DNA of 64,000 nucleotides from the NCBI GenBank assembly GCA_019636475.1, contig JAHBXN010000002.1, positions 586,826 through 650,825 of the forward strand, written 5' to 3'. Numbering within the stretch: the first letter of the stretch is position 1; the number at the start of each line of letters is the position of its first letter. Positions 1 to 8,739 of this stretch are shown here, in pieces. A program made the translations under genes and the position numbers. This stretch comes from Phycisphaerae bacterium (lineage in GTDB: Bacteria; Planctomycetota; Phycisphaerae; UBA1845; UTPLA1). The notes beneath the pieces were generated by a model. It worked only from the letters and a program-made list of their open reading frames with translations. It did not search any database and had not been told where the DNA came from.

Positions 1-737
1 CCAAGGCAAAATGCCTGGCCAATCTGAAGGGCATTGCATCCTCGACCGCCATGTACACGGACGCGCAGGAAGATCGGAAGCTCATTCAATGGTACACGGC
101 CGGTGCAGCGCTTGACGTTCCGCCTTACAGTGCGTTCAACCCGACCGTGCTGACTCCGTGGGTGTTCGGTGGATTCAAGGCGCCGCGGCCGGCACCGGGC
201 GACCAGACGGTCGATAGCAGCTTGTACCCCACGCACATCCGCCCATTGAACAAGTTTGTCGACCCGTTGGCCATCGACAGCCAACAGATTGATCTATACA
301 AGTGCCCGACTGACAAATCCTATCGCACTTCCATCATCGGGCAGCCGCCAAGCGGAACATGGGAGGAAGAACGATCAAGCTGGGAGGCCAACGGAAGCAG
401 CTACACGCTGAACACCCGGTTCATGCAGGGCTACGCCGGCGGCACGGGCAATTTCGATTTGAACAACCCTGCGACGATCGTTCAATACACGGATCGAATC
501 GCCAAGCGACTCGTCGGTGGAAACGCCTCGCGTTTCATCATGTGGGTGGAGCAGGGTTTCTACAGCGCGACGTACCGTGCAACACCGGTCCTTCCTAACG
601 GCGCAAACCCGCCGCGCAACGGCTGGCATTGCAAGTTTTCGACATGGTCGCTCGGCTTCGCCGACGGCCATGCCGTTCACGGATTCTATGACACGCGCCT
701 GTCATTCGGCGCGCTCGGAACAATCTGGGAACCCTGA
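1..737 (+). CDS. Type II-type pseudopilin, C-terminal part (partial)
   Basis: The frame is open from the left edge of the window (first full codon at base 3) to a TGA at 735-737, giving 244 visible residues; the start codon and the hydrophobic prepilin helix lie outside. The first residues read KCLANLKGIA, which matches KCMANLKSIA just after the helix of the complete pseudopilin at 62304-63359. Near the C-terminus is FADGHAVHGF, the DGH motif usual at the end of planctomycete pseudopilin-like proteins. Such proteins are thought to be processed by a prepilin peptidase and to act in type II-like secretion or at the cell surface; the exact role is unknown. The next gene is convergent, 26 bases away. 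Confidence 0.8.
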   Translation, partial: KAKCLANLKGIASSTAMYTDAQEDRKLIQWYTAGAALDVPPYSAFNPTVLTPWVFGGFKAPRPAPGDQTVDSSLYPTHIRPLNKFVDPLAIDSQQIDLYKCPTDKSYRTSIIGQPPSGTWEEERSSWEANGSSYTLNTRFMQGYAGGTGNFDLNNPATIVQYTDRIAKRLVGGNASRFIMWVEQGFYSATYRATPVLPNGANPPRNGWHCKFSTWSLGFADGHAVHGFYDTRLSFGALGTIWEP

Positions 738-763
738 TCGATAAGTTCGCGGAGGGCGAATGG

Positions 764-1567
764 TCAGTCGAACCTCTTCAGTTCCACCTCGATCAACGGC
801 CCCTCGGGCACCAGGCGGGTGAGGGCCTTGTGATAGTAGGTACGAAAAGTTCCGCCATTGACGTGAACCGCGAGGAATAAGAGGACATCCTCGAGTCCGT
901 CGTGGTTGAAGTCCGCCCATGCGACGATGCGAAAGTTCGTAATAAACGCATCGCCGGTGATGTCGATGCTCGCGGAGTCGAATGGGGTGATGACATCCGC
1001 CGGGTACGCCGTGGCCCAGGAGCTGCCCGCCAAATCGCGGTTCTCACGCCATTCAGCGTCGTTGTTTTGCCATGTCGGGGCAAGTTCGGCCGGAAGTTCT
1101 TCAATTGACTGCGTGCTCAGCCTGAACGATTCGATGTAGCTCCGGTTCGCCGGAGCGGCGTGCCGGATGTAGCGCAGCGTATCGCATCGGAGCACGAAGA
1201 ACGACGCGATCGACATGTCATAAGTCGTCGGAGGATCGTAGCCGCTGTCGATCAGTCGGAAATAGTCCTTGCAGGTCAACGGCCGCGAAATCGCGCCGGA
1301 GTCATTCCGGAAGGCCGGTCCCTCGGTGCCGCCGCCGTGAGCGACCGGCATCGCGAACAGTTCGTCAATATCCTCGATCGAGGCGAGTGTCATTTCGCCG
1401 TCATCGGTGACCCAGCGAACCGGGCGCACCGTGGCAGCCATAGATACCGCGGAGTCGTTCGGTGCCGCTTGAAGAGCCGATGGCGCCGCAGGACCTGAGC
1501 AGCCGACCAGCGTCCATGCCGGGAGGATTACTCCGACGAAGTGCACGAGTTTCGTGACGGATTTCAT
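764..1567 (-). CDS. Putative lipoprotein of unknown function
   Basis: Encodes 267 residues. I chose the ATG at 1567 because it puts a short basic N-terminus (MKSVTK) before a hydrophobic stretch and a lipobox ending LVGC at about residue 23, so the product is probably lipid-modified and anchored to a membrane after lgt-type processing. The longer frame up to 1633 would bury the signal. The mature part begins with an Ala/Pro/Ser-rich stretch and ends with an acidic segment (DFNHDGLEDVLLFL) resembling an FG-GAP/calcium-binding loop, so a small repeat-like C-terminal domain is possible. I do not recognise the family. It lies 62 bases downstream of the ferritin-like gene on the same strand. Confidence 0.65.
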   Translation of the reverse strand: MKSVTKLVHFVGVILPAWTLVGCSGPAAPSALQAAPNDSAVSMAATVRPVRWVTDDGEMTLASIEDIDELFAMPVAHGGGTEGPAFRNDSGAISRPLTCKDYFRLIDSGYDPPTTYDMSIASFFVLRCDTLRYIRHAAPANRSYIESFRLSTQSIEELPAELAPTWQNNDAEWRENRDLAGSSWATAYPADVITPFDSASIDITGDAFITNFRIVAWADFNHDGLEDVLLFLAVHVNGGTFRTYYHKALTRLVPEGPLIEVELKRFD

Positions 1568-1629
1568 GCCAGGCTCCGGGCCGGCACCGCGTATCGGCCC
1601 ATGCTGTTTCGTCGAGCCGGGGTGCGACC

Positions 1630-2121
1630 TCACTCTGCAAGATCGGTGACGCCAGCGCGGCGGGCCAGTTGCTTCAATCGCTGGTAGTGTTCCGCGCCTT
1701 CTTCCGCCAATTCATGGAAGAGCGAGCGTATGCCGGGATCCGGCATGTACTTGCCGTGGTTGGCATAGAAACGGGCCGTTTTGCGCTCCGTCTGAAGAAC
1801 CATCTGCATGGCCTCGCGGAAGTCCGCTCCATCGCGAACATCGAGCAGCCGCGGGCCGGTGACGACGAGTTCCTTGTCTTCGGACGTCAGCACGAAGTCC
1901 TGCCCGGGGTACATGTCGGCCACCAGCTTTTGCAGCCGTTGCTTGTGGTCCTGCTCTTCATCGGCCATGTCGGCGAACTCTCGACGAAATTCCTCCGCCG
2001 GCGCTTTCTCGGCGAGCACAAGATATCGATAGGCTGCCACGGTCTCGCCGTAGGCTCCAATCGCGAGAAGCTTATCCGGGCCTCGACCGCTGGGTTCGGT
2101 GGGAATGTTCTCAGATGCCAT
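1630..2121 (-). CDS. Rubrerythrin/ferritin-like diiron protein
   Basis: Encodes 163 residues with the start at the ATG at 2121; the longer frame to 2295 lacks family character. Two long helical pairs each carry a carboxylate/histidine signature: GETVAAYRY followed by DEEQDHKQRL in the first half, and QTERKTARFY followed by EEGAEHYQRL in the second. This is the E...ExxH arrangement of the ferritin-like diiron fold, as in rubrerythrins. No rubredoxin-type CxxC domain follows, so it is an erythrin-only form. Family members reduce peroxide or handle iron in the cytoplasm; which of these applies here is inference. The lipoprotein gene follows on the same strand. Confidence 0.75.
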   Translation of the reverse strand: MASENIPTEPSGRGPDKLLAIGAYGETVAAYRYLVLAEKAPAEEFRREFADMADEEQDHKQRLQKLVADMYPGQDFVLTSEDKELVVTGPRLLDVRDGADFREAMQMVLQTERKTARFYANHGKYMPDPGIRSLFHELAEEGAEHYQRLKQLARRAGVTDLAE

Positions 2122-2290
2122 GAGGAAAGATGCCTTCGCCGCAACACGTGTCGATGCGGACTTTACCGCACAGCCGGCTATTGTCGCGCCCGATCGGCGT
2201 GATTTCAAGCGCGGCGGTCCTACGCAGCGTTTTGCCACTGCGTTGCCTAAAAAAAATTGAGAATTTCTGGCGGACTCCACACCGCGATTT

Positions 2291-2750
2291 TGCATTTATC
2301 TGCGGCGGGTGGTTTGTCGCGCAGGCCTCACCACGCCCACCCGCAATGCAAGCAAACCGAGCCTGATCGACGCCGAGAACCGTGGGATTCTCGGGCGCTC
2401 ACCGGCACCAAATGAATCGCGCGGGCAGGGCATCAGACTGGTCCCGCGCCCACGCTTGGCGTAACTCGTGCGAGCGGCCGACGGGAACGAAGTGTACCAG
2501 CACCTCGATCGTCGGCCGCATTTTTGAAAATCAGCGGCGCGGCCCTTCGAGCATCCTGCCTGAATGGGTTTGCCGGAACACCCCGGCATTGCGCCGAGGC
2601 CATCGATCCCGCGGGACGCCCCGCCTGCTCGAGAGGCCCTACCCGTCCCCACTCCATCCCTACCTCGTCCGGCGCCCGGGTTTCCAAGACTCGTGCGCCG
2701 GACACTGTATGGGATTCGAGGCGCCCCGAACGCCGGATCGGCGTTTTTTG
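2291..2750 (+). ncRNA. Candidate structured RNA ending in an intrinsic terminator
   Basis: In this gap between divergent genes I see a run of strong inverted repeats: 2291-2296/2345-2350 enclosing 2305-2312/2337-2344 (8 bp); 2371-2379/2388-2397 (9 bp, one bulge); 2419-2425/2443-2449 (7 bp); 2474-2482/2511-2519 (9 bp) followed by ATTTTT; 2571-2576/2583-2588 (6 bp); 2667-2675/2695-2703 (9 bp); and 2729-2735/2739-2745 followed by a T run. Both T runs sit on the plus-strand 3' side, which points to plus-strand transcription. No open frame with protein-like character crosses it, and I could not match it to tmRNA, RNase P RNA, SRP RNA or 6S RNA by their conserved motifs. It could be a free RNA or a long leader of the thiolase gene. 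The 5' end is a guess. Confidence 0.4.
2729..2749 (+). terminator. Intrinsic terminator
   Basis: A perfect 7-bp stem (AACGCCG with CGGCGTT, loop GAT) runs straight into a total of six T residues at 2744-2749. This is a textbook rho-independent terminator on the plus strand. No protein-coding gene lies upstream on that strand within the gap, which supports an RNA product or an attenuated leader before the thiolase gene that starts at 2918. Confidence 0.7.
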
Positions 2751-2845
2751 CGTTTGCGCACTTCAATTTCTGCGATTGCACAATTATCGGAATAAGGCTT
2801 TGTTGAAAGTCGGCGGCTTGCGCTGGTCGCCTTGCGATTTCTTTC

Positions 2846-2871
2846 GTGCAAATGCACAATACGACTATAAC
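2846..2871 (+). promoter_or_regulatory. Possible thiolase promoter with palindromic operator
   Basis: A perfect inverted repeat GTGCA-AA-TGCAC lies at 2846-2857, and a TATAAC box resembling a -10 element lies at 2866-2871, about 47 bases before the thiolase start. No good -35 hexamer was found at the usual distance, so an activator or repressor site overlapping the -35 region is plausible but unproven. Confidence 0.35.
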
Positions 2872-2917
2872 CCGCTTGGGACCAGCCCGAGCACAGAATC
2901 CAGAGGTGGAGACTCCT

Positions 2918-4099
2918 ATGCAACGAAGCGTGATCGTGGCCGCCAAGCGCAGCCCCATGGCCAAGTTCCTCGGCACCCTGTCTTCCCTGACCGCGCCAGA
3001 AATCGCGGCCCAGGTTGCCCGACGTGTCATTGAGTCGATCGGGTGTCCTCCGGACGCGGTCGATTGGGCGCTGATCGGCCAGGTACTTCAGGCAGGTGTC
3101 GGCCAGAACCCCGCCCGACAGGTTGCCCTGAAGGCCGGCCTTCCTCCCACGATCACGGCGGTGACGGTGAATCAAGTCTGCGGTTCCGGCATGCGGGCGG
3201 CGATGAATGCGGACAACAACATCCGCCTGGGCGAAGCCCGAATCATCCTCACCGGCGGCATGGAGAGCATGTCGAACGCCCCCTACTACGTCCGCGGAAC
3301 GCGAAGCGGGGCCGTGAAATTCGGTCACATCACCATGGAGGACGGGATGGTGTCCGACGGTCTGACCTGCCCTTTCGAAGGCTGGGGCATGGGCAACGCC
3401 GCTGAGTACACCGCGCGGAAGTACAACATCAGCCGTGAGGACCAGGACGCTTTTTCAGTTGCGAGCCACCAGCGCGCCGCCGCGGCCCGAGCGGCGGGTC
3501 ACTTCAAGTCGACAATCGCTTCGATCGAGGTGAATTCCCGCAAGGACAAGATCATCTTTTCGGAAGATGAATCGATCCGATCGGAAGTCACGCTCGCCGA
3601 CCTGCAGAAATTGAAGTCGGCATTCGAGGCAGACGGCACGATCACCGCCGGAAATTCGTCTCAACTGACTGACGGCGCCGCCATGGCGCTCCTGACCAAC
3701 GAGGAGGAAGCCAGGAAGCGAGGCTGGCCGATCCTCGCCCGGGTTGTGGGTCACACCACGTTCGGCGTCGAACCGAAAGAACTGTTCATCGCTCCGGTCG
3801 GCGCGATTCGGACGCTGCTGGGTAAAATCGGGTGGCAGATGAAGGATGTTGACCTGTTTGAGATCAACGAGGCCTTTGCCGCACAGATGCTCGCCTGCAT
3901 GCGACAGCTTGAAATTCCGCATGATCGAGTGAACGTGATGGGCGGAGCGGTGGCGCTGGGTCATCCGATCGGCGCGAGCGGGACACGCATCATCGTGACA
4001 CTGATCAATGCGATGGAAGTCCGGGGTGTTAAGCGCGGCATTGCCTCGCTCTGCCTCGGCGGCGGCAATGCAGTCGCGATGGCGATTGAGCGCCCGTAG
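2918..4099 (+). CDS. Thiolase (acetyl-CoA C-acyltransferase)
   Basis: Encodes 393 residues, the normal thiolase length. The ATG at 2918 is preceded by GAGGTGGAG and begins [13 protein letters not shown], the usual thiolase opening. The nucleophilic cysteine is at residue 88 in [25 protein letters not shown] (active-site His) and the C-terminal CLGGGNA loop (second Cys) are all present. The enzyme condenses two acetyl-CoA or cleaves 3-ketoacyl-CoA in the cytoplasm. Which direction it serves cannot be told, since no beta-oxidation or polyhydroxyalkanoate gene is adjacent. It stands alone, preceded by the structured gap and followed by 446 non-coding bases. Confidence 0.93.
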   Translation: MQRSVIVAAKRSPMAKFLGTLSSLTAPEIAAQVARRVIESIGCPPDAVDWALIGQVLQAGVGQNPARQVALKAGLPPTITAVTVNQVCGSGMRAAMNADNNIRLGEARIILTGGMESMSNAPYYVRGTRSGAVKFGHITMEDGMVSDGLTCPFEGWGMGNAAEYTARKYNISREDQDAFSVASHQRAAAARAAGHFKSTIASIEVNSRKDKIIFSEDESIRSEVTLADLQKLKSAFEADGTITAGNSSQLTDGAAMALLTNEEEARKRGWPILARVVGHTTFGVEPKELFIAPVGAIRTLLGKIGWQMKDVDLFEINEAFAAQMLACMRQLEIPHDRVNVMGGAVALGHPIGASGTRIIVTLINAMEVRGVKRGIASLCLGGGNAVAMAIERP

Positions 4100-4545
4100 T
4101 CATTTGAATCGCCATTGCACGGTACGTCCTCAGCAAGAACAGCATGAACCCGGGGAACAAGTGGGCTCCACGGGTTCATGCGTAGGGAAGGTAGGGGTCT
4201 GTATCCTCGCCGCCCGAAATCAAACCGAGCGGAGTGAGTTTCAGAGCGGCGAGCCGGGCTCGCCGCGAGCGCGTCGTTCGGCTCTTAATGTCCGACGCGC
4301 GTCCTGTCGTCGATTCTGAATTCGTATACCGCACAACTCATTGAGGCGTTGCAATTTTCAGAGCCTACTTTTTCGTTTACGGTGTGTGTCAGTGGCGTGG
4401 CGCACTTCAGCGCGGCATGGTGGCGTGTTTCGATCGATTATTCGCAGTCACCGGGTGAGAGGCAAGCACAGAATTCCGATTTTCTCTGACCGGGCATGAA
4501 CGCACACCTTTACGCCCGCCAGACATTGATTGCCATTGCGACGAT
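4100..4545. other. Non-coding gap with two strong hairpins
   Basis: No convincing gene is seen. A perfect 11-bp inverted repeat lies at 4142-4152/4171-4181 (GCATGAACCCG and its complement), and a 9-bp stem with a 3-base loop lies at 4246-4254/4258-4266. Neither is followed by a T run, so they are not clear intrinsic terminators, though they may stabilise the 3' end of the thiolase mRNA or act as dispersed palindromes. The remainder up to 4545 is relatively AT-rich and probably carries the promoter of the next gene. Confidence 0.5.
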
Positions 4546-5010
4546 ATGAAAGCCAGTTTTCTGATATTCGCCGTGGTCGATCTGCTCATGCTCGCACTGA
4601 CGGCCGCCATGGGACTGATGATCGACGGTCGCTCAGGTTACGCGCGCCATGTGCTCCTCGGCGTTCTCGCGGGGCTGTTCACCTGCTTCGTGCATGTCGT
4701 GGTTTACATGTATTTCGTGGTGCAGTCGAAGATCATTGAACAGGCGATCGAGCATGACAGCCTGGACGCACGTTATTACACACAGGTGGGCGGTCTCCGC
4801 ACACGAACATTTCGATGCAGCATGGCCGGCATTTTCACCATTCTGCTGACCGCCGGTCTCGGGGCATCGATCGACACCGGCGTCTCGCCCAATTGGCATC
4901 TACTGGCGGCGATGGCCTCGATGTTCATCGAAGGCGGCCTGTTCTTCGTCCAATTCACGACACTGGATGACTACCGTGGCGTGTTTCGCGAAGCATTCGG
5001 CGAGGAATAA
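4546..5010 (+). CDS. Small four-helix membrane protein of unknown function
   Basis: Encodes 154 residues. Hydrophobic segments at about residues 4-25, 35-60, 90-112 and 120-138 suggest four membrane helices in the inner membrane. The loop between helices 2 and 3 is hydrophilic and contains QSKIIEQAIEHDSL and an arginine/threonine-rich stretch. I do not recognise the family, and no catalytic motif is apparent. The start at 4546 has only a weak ribosome-binding site. It is followed after 50 bases by the TPR/peptidase gene on the same strand, which appears to have its own promoter. Confidence 0.7.
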   Translation: MKASFLIFAVVDLLMLALTAAMGLMIDGRSGYARHVLLGVLAGLFTCFVHVVVYMYFVVQSKIIEQAIEHDSLDARYYTQVGGLRTRTFRCSMAGIFTILLTAGLGASIDTGVSPNWHLLAAMASMFIEGGLFFVQFTTLDDYRGVFREAFGEE

Positions 5011-5048
5011 CACGGCTGCCGGCGGATTCTCGTTCAGCCGCAGCTTCG

Positions 5049-5061
5049 TATAATATCGCCG
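5049..5061 (+). promoter_or_regulatory. TATAAT box directly before a GTG start (possible leaderless transcript)
   Basis: A perfect TATAAT lies at 5049-5054, with only six bases between it and the GTG start at 5061. If it is the -10 element, transcription would start at or next to the start codon, giving a leaderless mRNA. No good -35 hexamer is seen (TTCTCG at 5027-5032 is the closest). Confidence 0.35.
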
Positions 5062-7952
5062 TGACCCTTCACGCTAATCAATCAAAGTGCGGCCGGTGCG
5101 AGCGCATTGTCGTTCCAATCGCCGTGGTGGTTGTCGCCGGTCTTGCCGTGCGACTCGCCGCCGATCCGAGCGTCCTGCAACGGACTTTCGAACCGTCTAC
5201 CCAACCCGCCGATCCGATCCGAATGCTGCTCGCGGCGCGGGATGATCGCCTGCACGGCCGGTACGGCGAGGCCCGGGCGAAGGCCGAACTGGTCGCCCTC
5301 GAACATCCGCCGCTTTCGGTTCGCGCTGCCATCGAATTGGCTGCCCTTGATCGCGATACCGGCCGGCTACTCGACGGACTGGCGCGGCTGAAATCGCAAG
5401 CCGCGAAAGGCGAGGCCTCGGCTGACTGGCAAACCGCGATGGCGATGCTGCTGATGGAATGCGGAGAGTACGAAACGACGATCACTCACGCACGACGCGC
5501 CATCGAACTGGAGAAGTCCGCCTACCCCGCCCGCTGGTTCCTAGGGCAAGCGCTGGAGCGAACCGGCCGCATCGGCGATGCCGCCGAAGCCTATAAGGCG
5601 TTTGACGAGGTCATGACGACGGGAACCCTGCCGGACGATGCAGAGCAGGCGACGTATATTGGCCAGGGTTTTCTGAGATATTCGGAACTGACCCACACCA
5701 ACGTGGTGCAACGAACACGGCATGTGCTCGACGAGGTGTTCGGTTCGGCAGTGGATCTGATTGATGCAAGCTACTGGCCTGCTCGGCTGGCCGCGGCTGA
5801 TCTGCTGCGTTCGCGGCATAATCTTTCCGGCGCGCGGGCCGAATATGAACGCATCCTGAAGGACAACCCCTATGCCGCCGACGCGATGGCGGGGCTGGCC
5901 CGAACGCATCTCGAAGACTGGAACTTCGACGAATGCGAGACGCTCGGAACACAGGCCCTGGCGTTTAATGAGAAACACGTCGGCTCGCTGGTCTTGATGG
6001 CAAGTCTTCGAATGGCGGAGCGGAAGTACGCACCCGCAGCCGAATTCGCGAGGCAGGCTCTGGTGGTGAACCCGCGATCGGAGGAAGCTCTCGGCACGCT
6101 TGCCGCAGCCGAATTCCGGCAGGGGAACGTGGAGGCAGCCGCCGAAATTGAATCCCGGGCGAGAAAGTCGAATCCCAAGCCTGCGATGTTCCATTTTCTG
6201 ATGGGGGAATGGCTATCAGCCGGTCGTCAGTTTGAACTTGCCGAGACGCACTTCAAGAAGTCTATCAGGTATTCCAGAAACTGGCCCGAGCCTCGCACGA
6301 GCCTTGGGCAGCTTTACATGGAGCTGGGCGATGAAGTGGCTGCGCGGCGGGAACTGGAAGCCGCATTCGAACTCGACAGCTTCAACCAGCATACATACAA
6401 CGTTCTCGGCCTGCTGGACCGCATTGATCACTTTGCCACGCTGGAAAGCGAGCACTTCATCATCCGGTACGACGCCTCGACGGACGCGGTCCTGGCACCG
6501 TATTTCTCGCGCGCACTCGAAGCCATTCACGAGGAGGTTTGCGACAACTTCGCGACCAGGCTGACGCACAAGACGATCATTGAGATATTCCCAGATCATG
6601 GTGGATTCAGTGTCCGTATCACCGGGCGACCGTTCATCGGGACCATCGGCGCATGCACCGGTCGGGTCATTGCGATGACCGCGCCGCGCGGCAGGCCGCC
6701 GTTCGGTCGATTCAACTGGGCCAGCGTTTTGCGACACGAGTTCACGCACACGGTTACGCTTGCGGCAACGGAGAACCGAATTCCGCACTGGTTCACCGAG
6801 GGGCTGGCAGTCTACGAGGAGCCATCGCCGCGATCGTGGTCATCCAAGGAGCTTCTTGTCGACGCGATCCGGCGGGATGAACTATTTACGCTGGAGACCA
6901 TTGACTGGGGGTTCGCACGACCGAAGCGGCCGACCGATCGGTCGCTCGCCTACGCTCAGAGCGAATGGATGTCCGAGTACATTATTCACCGGTTTCGATA
7001 TCAGGCGATTCTGGACCTTCTGGGCGCGTTTCGCGAAGGGCAGACGCAAGACGCGGCGTTTGAGAGTGTGCTGAAGATTTCGCCGAAGGAGTTTGACCGC
7101 GACTTTCGCAATTGGGCCCGCGAGGAAGCCGCAAAATGGGGCTTCTCGCTCCGCCCTCCGGATGATCTTAAGCAGCTCGAAGCGCGGCTGCGGGAGAATC
7201 CTGAGGATTCATCGCTACTGGCGACCGTGGCCCGGGCAAGGCTTGACGAGGGCGACACAGACGGCGCCTACGATGCCGCCGAAGAGGCACTCAACATCGA
7301 TGAGAAGCAGGCGGATGCACACGAAGTGATGAGCCGCATTTACGTCGGCAAATCGCTGGCGGCCGTCACCGACGCGGAACGTGAGCATTGGCTGGAATCC
7401 GCCGCCGAGCATGTTGAACCGCTCATGCAATTGCGACCGGATAATCTCACCGCGATCAAGTACATGGGCTACATCAAGCAGGCTTCCGGGGCATGGGACG
7501 ACGCGCTCGCACTGTACGAACAATACCTTCGTCGCGCAGCCGATGATCCGGACGTGCTGCGTCGCATGGCGGCCATTCATCTTCGGCGGCGCGATTATCC
7601 CAAGGCGATTCAGCAACTGGAGGCTCTGTTTCACGTGGCCGAAGACGAGCCACCGGTCGCCCGACAGATTGCCAGACTCTACGCAGCCAACAAGCAGTGG
7701 GACCAGTCGGCGCACTGGTACCTCCAGGCAATACACATTGATCCGTATGACGTAGACACGCAACTGCGCATGGGCGCCGCGCTCATGGCGGCCGGCCATT
7801 CGGCTCGCGCGGCCGACGCATTTGAAGCCGCCTGCCGACTTGATCCCAATCATGCCGAGGCGTTCGACCAACTGGCGGAGGCTTTAGAGAAGGCCGGTGA
7901 AGCGGACAGGGCGAAGGATGCCCGGACGAAAGCCGAGGCTTTGAGAAAATAA
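5061..7952 (+). CDS. TPR-repeat protein with peptidase MA (gluzincin) domain
   Basis: Encodes 963 residues from a GTG at 5061. A hydrophobic segment at about residues 17-33 is a signal anchor, so the bulk is probably periplasmic. Tetratricopeptide repeats fill roughly residues 50-460, then a zinc metallopeptidase domain carries HEFTH at residues 559-563 and the third ligand in WFTEG (Glu580), the HExxH...E pattern of the peptidase MA family. More TPR units follow from about residue 710 to the end. The two repeat blocks probably bind protein partners or substrates. Such proteins are common in planctomycetes but substrates are unknown. An adjacent TATAAT box suggests its own promoter. Confidence 0.85.
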   Translation: MTLHANQSKCGRCERIVVPIAVVVVAGLAVRLAADPSVLQRTFEPSTQPADPIRMLLAARDDRLHGRYGEARAKAELVALEHPPLSVRAAIELAALDRDTGRLLDGLARLKSQAAKGEASADWQTAMAMLLMECGEYETTITHARRAIELEKSAYPARWFLGQALERTGRIGDAAEAYKAFDEVMTTGTLPDDAEQATYIGQGFLRYSELTHTNVVQRTRHVLDEVFGSAVDLIDASYWPARLAAADLLRSRHNLSGARAEYERILKDNPYAADAMAGLARTHLEDWNFDECETLGTQALAFNEKHVGSLVLMASLRMAERKYAPAAEFARQALVVNPRSEEALGTLAAAEFRQGNVEAAAEIESRARKSNPKPAMFHFLMGEWLSAGRQFELAETHFKKSIRYSRNWPEPRTSLGQLYMELGDEVAARRELEAAFELDSFNQHTYNVLGLLDRIDHFATLESEHFIIRYDASTDAVLAPYFSRALEAIHEEVCDNFATRLTHKTIIEIFPDHGGFSVRITGRPFIGTIGACTGRVIAMTAPRGRPPFGRFNWASVLRHEFTHTVTLAATENRIPHWFTEGLAVYEEPSPRSWSSKELLVDAIRRDELFTLETIDWGFARPKRPTDRSLAYAQSEWMSEYIIHRFRYQAILDLLGAFREGQTQDAAFESVLKISPKEFDRDFRNWAREEAAKWGFSLRPPDDLKQLEARLRENPEDSSLLATVARARLDEGDTDGAYDAAEEALNIDEKQADAHEVMSRIYVGKSLAAVTDAEREHWLESAAEHVEPLMQLRPDNLTAIKYMGYIKQASGAWDDALALYEQYLRRAADDPDVLRRMAAIHLRRRDYPKAIQQLEALFHVAEDEPPVARQIARLYAANKQWDQSAHWYLQAIHIDPYDVDTQLRMGAALMAAGHSARAADAFEAACRLDPNHAEAFDQLAEALEKAGEADRAKDARTKAEALRK

Positions 7953-7995
7953 CACACCGATGCCGCAAGGGCGGTGCCAGGCCCGCCGGCACCCT

Positions 7996-8015
7996 GGCGC
8001 GTTCGATTACGCGCC
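7996..8015. terminator. Hairpin between convergent genes
   Basis: A perfect 7-bp stem (GGCGCGT with ACGCGCC, loop TCGATT) lies in the 92-base gap between the convergent TPR gene and the flavin reductase gene. It has no T run on either side, so it is only a possible transcription barrier. Confidence 0.3.
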
Positions 8016-8044
8016 GGCGACGCACCTTCTGAATCAAGACGATT

Positions 8045-8707
8045 CTAGCCGACGATTCCGGGCGGCCCCTGCGCGGCCAGTTCGGCTGGATCACGGAGGC
8101 TCTTCAGCGAGAAATGATCTCGTGTCCGCGTGTAGATATCGCCGCCCATTCGGCCGATGGCCCGCAGTTTTGCCGGATCGCACACCATGTCGCCTTCCAG
8201 CAACACCGCGTCCTCCACATGAACGGCCAGCACATCTCCGAACACGGCCTGCCCGGCGCCGGGAGCGTCCCCCAGCGATACCACCTGCCGGAGCCGGCAT
8301 TCGATATTGACGGGACTCTCTTTCACAAGGAACGGCCGAATGACGGATGCCGGCAGCGGAGTCAGTCCGCTTTTTTCAAATTCGCTTACACCGTGCTCGA
8401 ACTCCGCGCTGCAGATGTTCATTCTTTCGGCGAGAGGCTCCGTCACTGTCGCGATGACGAATTCGCCTGTCGCGAGTATGTTGGCGAGCGTGTCCTTGGG
8501 CAGGCCGTGGCGATTCAGCGCCGGGCTGAACACGACGACGGGCGGATTTGCGCCGAGCATGTTGTAGAAGGAGAACGGCGCGAGGTTTGCTCGACCGTCG
8601 GCGCTGAGGGTTGATGCAAATGCAATCGGCCGCGGCTGCACGAAGGAGAGATACAGCCGGTGCATTGCGCGCCAGGAGTGATCGGTTTTCGAGATATCGA
8701 TGAACAT
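8045..8707 (-). CDS. Flavin reductase family (FMN-binding split-barrel) protein
   Basis: Encodes 220 residues from the ATG at 8707 (MFIDISKTD). The sequence follows the flavin reductase/DIM6-NTAB pattern: QPRPIAFASTLSADGRANLAPFSFYN near the N-terminus (quoted in parts RPIAFAST and NLAPFSFYN), then a conserved region ending FVIATVTEPLAERMN, and a C-terminal hydrophobic and charged half that would close the FMN site. Members bind FMN and use NAD(P)H to supply reduced flavin, or act as small oxygen-independent flavoproteins. It lies 32 bases downstream of the RdgC-like gene on the same strand and may share its mRNA. Confidence 0.82.
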   Translation of the reverse strand: MFIDISKTDHSWRAMHRLYLSFVQPRPIAFASTLSADGRANLAPFSFYNMLGANPPVVVFSPALNRHGLPKDTLANILATGEFVIATVTEPLAERMNICSAEFEHGVSEFEKSGLTPLPASVIRPFLVKESPVNIECRLRQVVSLGDAPGAGQAVFGDVLAVHVEDAVLLEGDMVCDPAKLRAIGRMGGDIYTRTRDHFSLKSLRDPAELAAQGPPGIVG

Positions 8708-8739
8708 GCGGGGATTGTAGCGGCGCGCGCCCGCACGCG

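Noticed and set aside
2248..2258. Run of A residues as a reverse-strand terminator T run
   Set aside because: There is no stable GC-rich hairpin directly before it on the minus strand, and no gene ends there.
2291..2750. tmRNA, RNase P RNA, SRP RNA, 6S RNA or a tRNA
   Set aside because: I checked for conserved motifs of each (for example the RNase P GGAAAGTC element, the tmRNA tag start and the SRP core) and found none on either strand.
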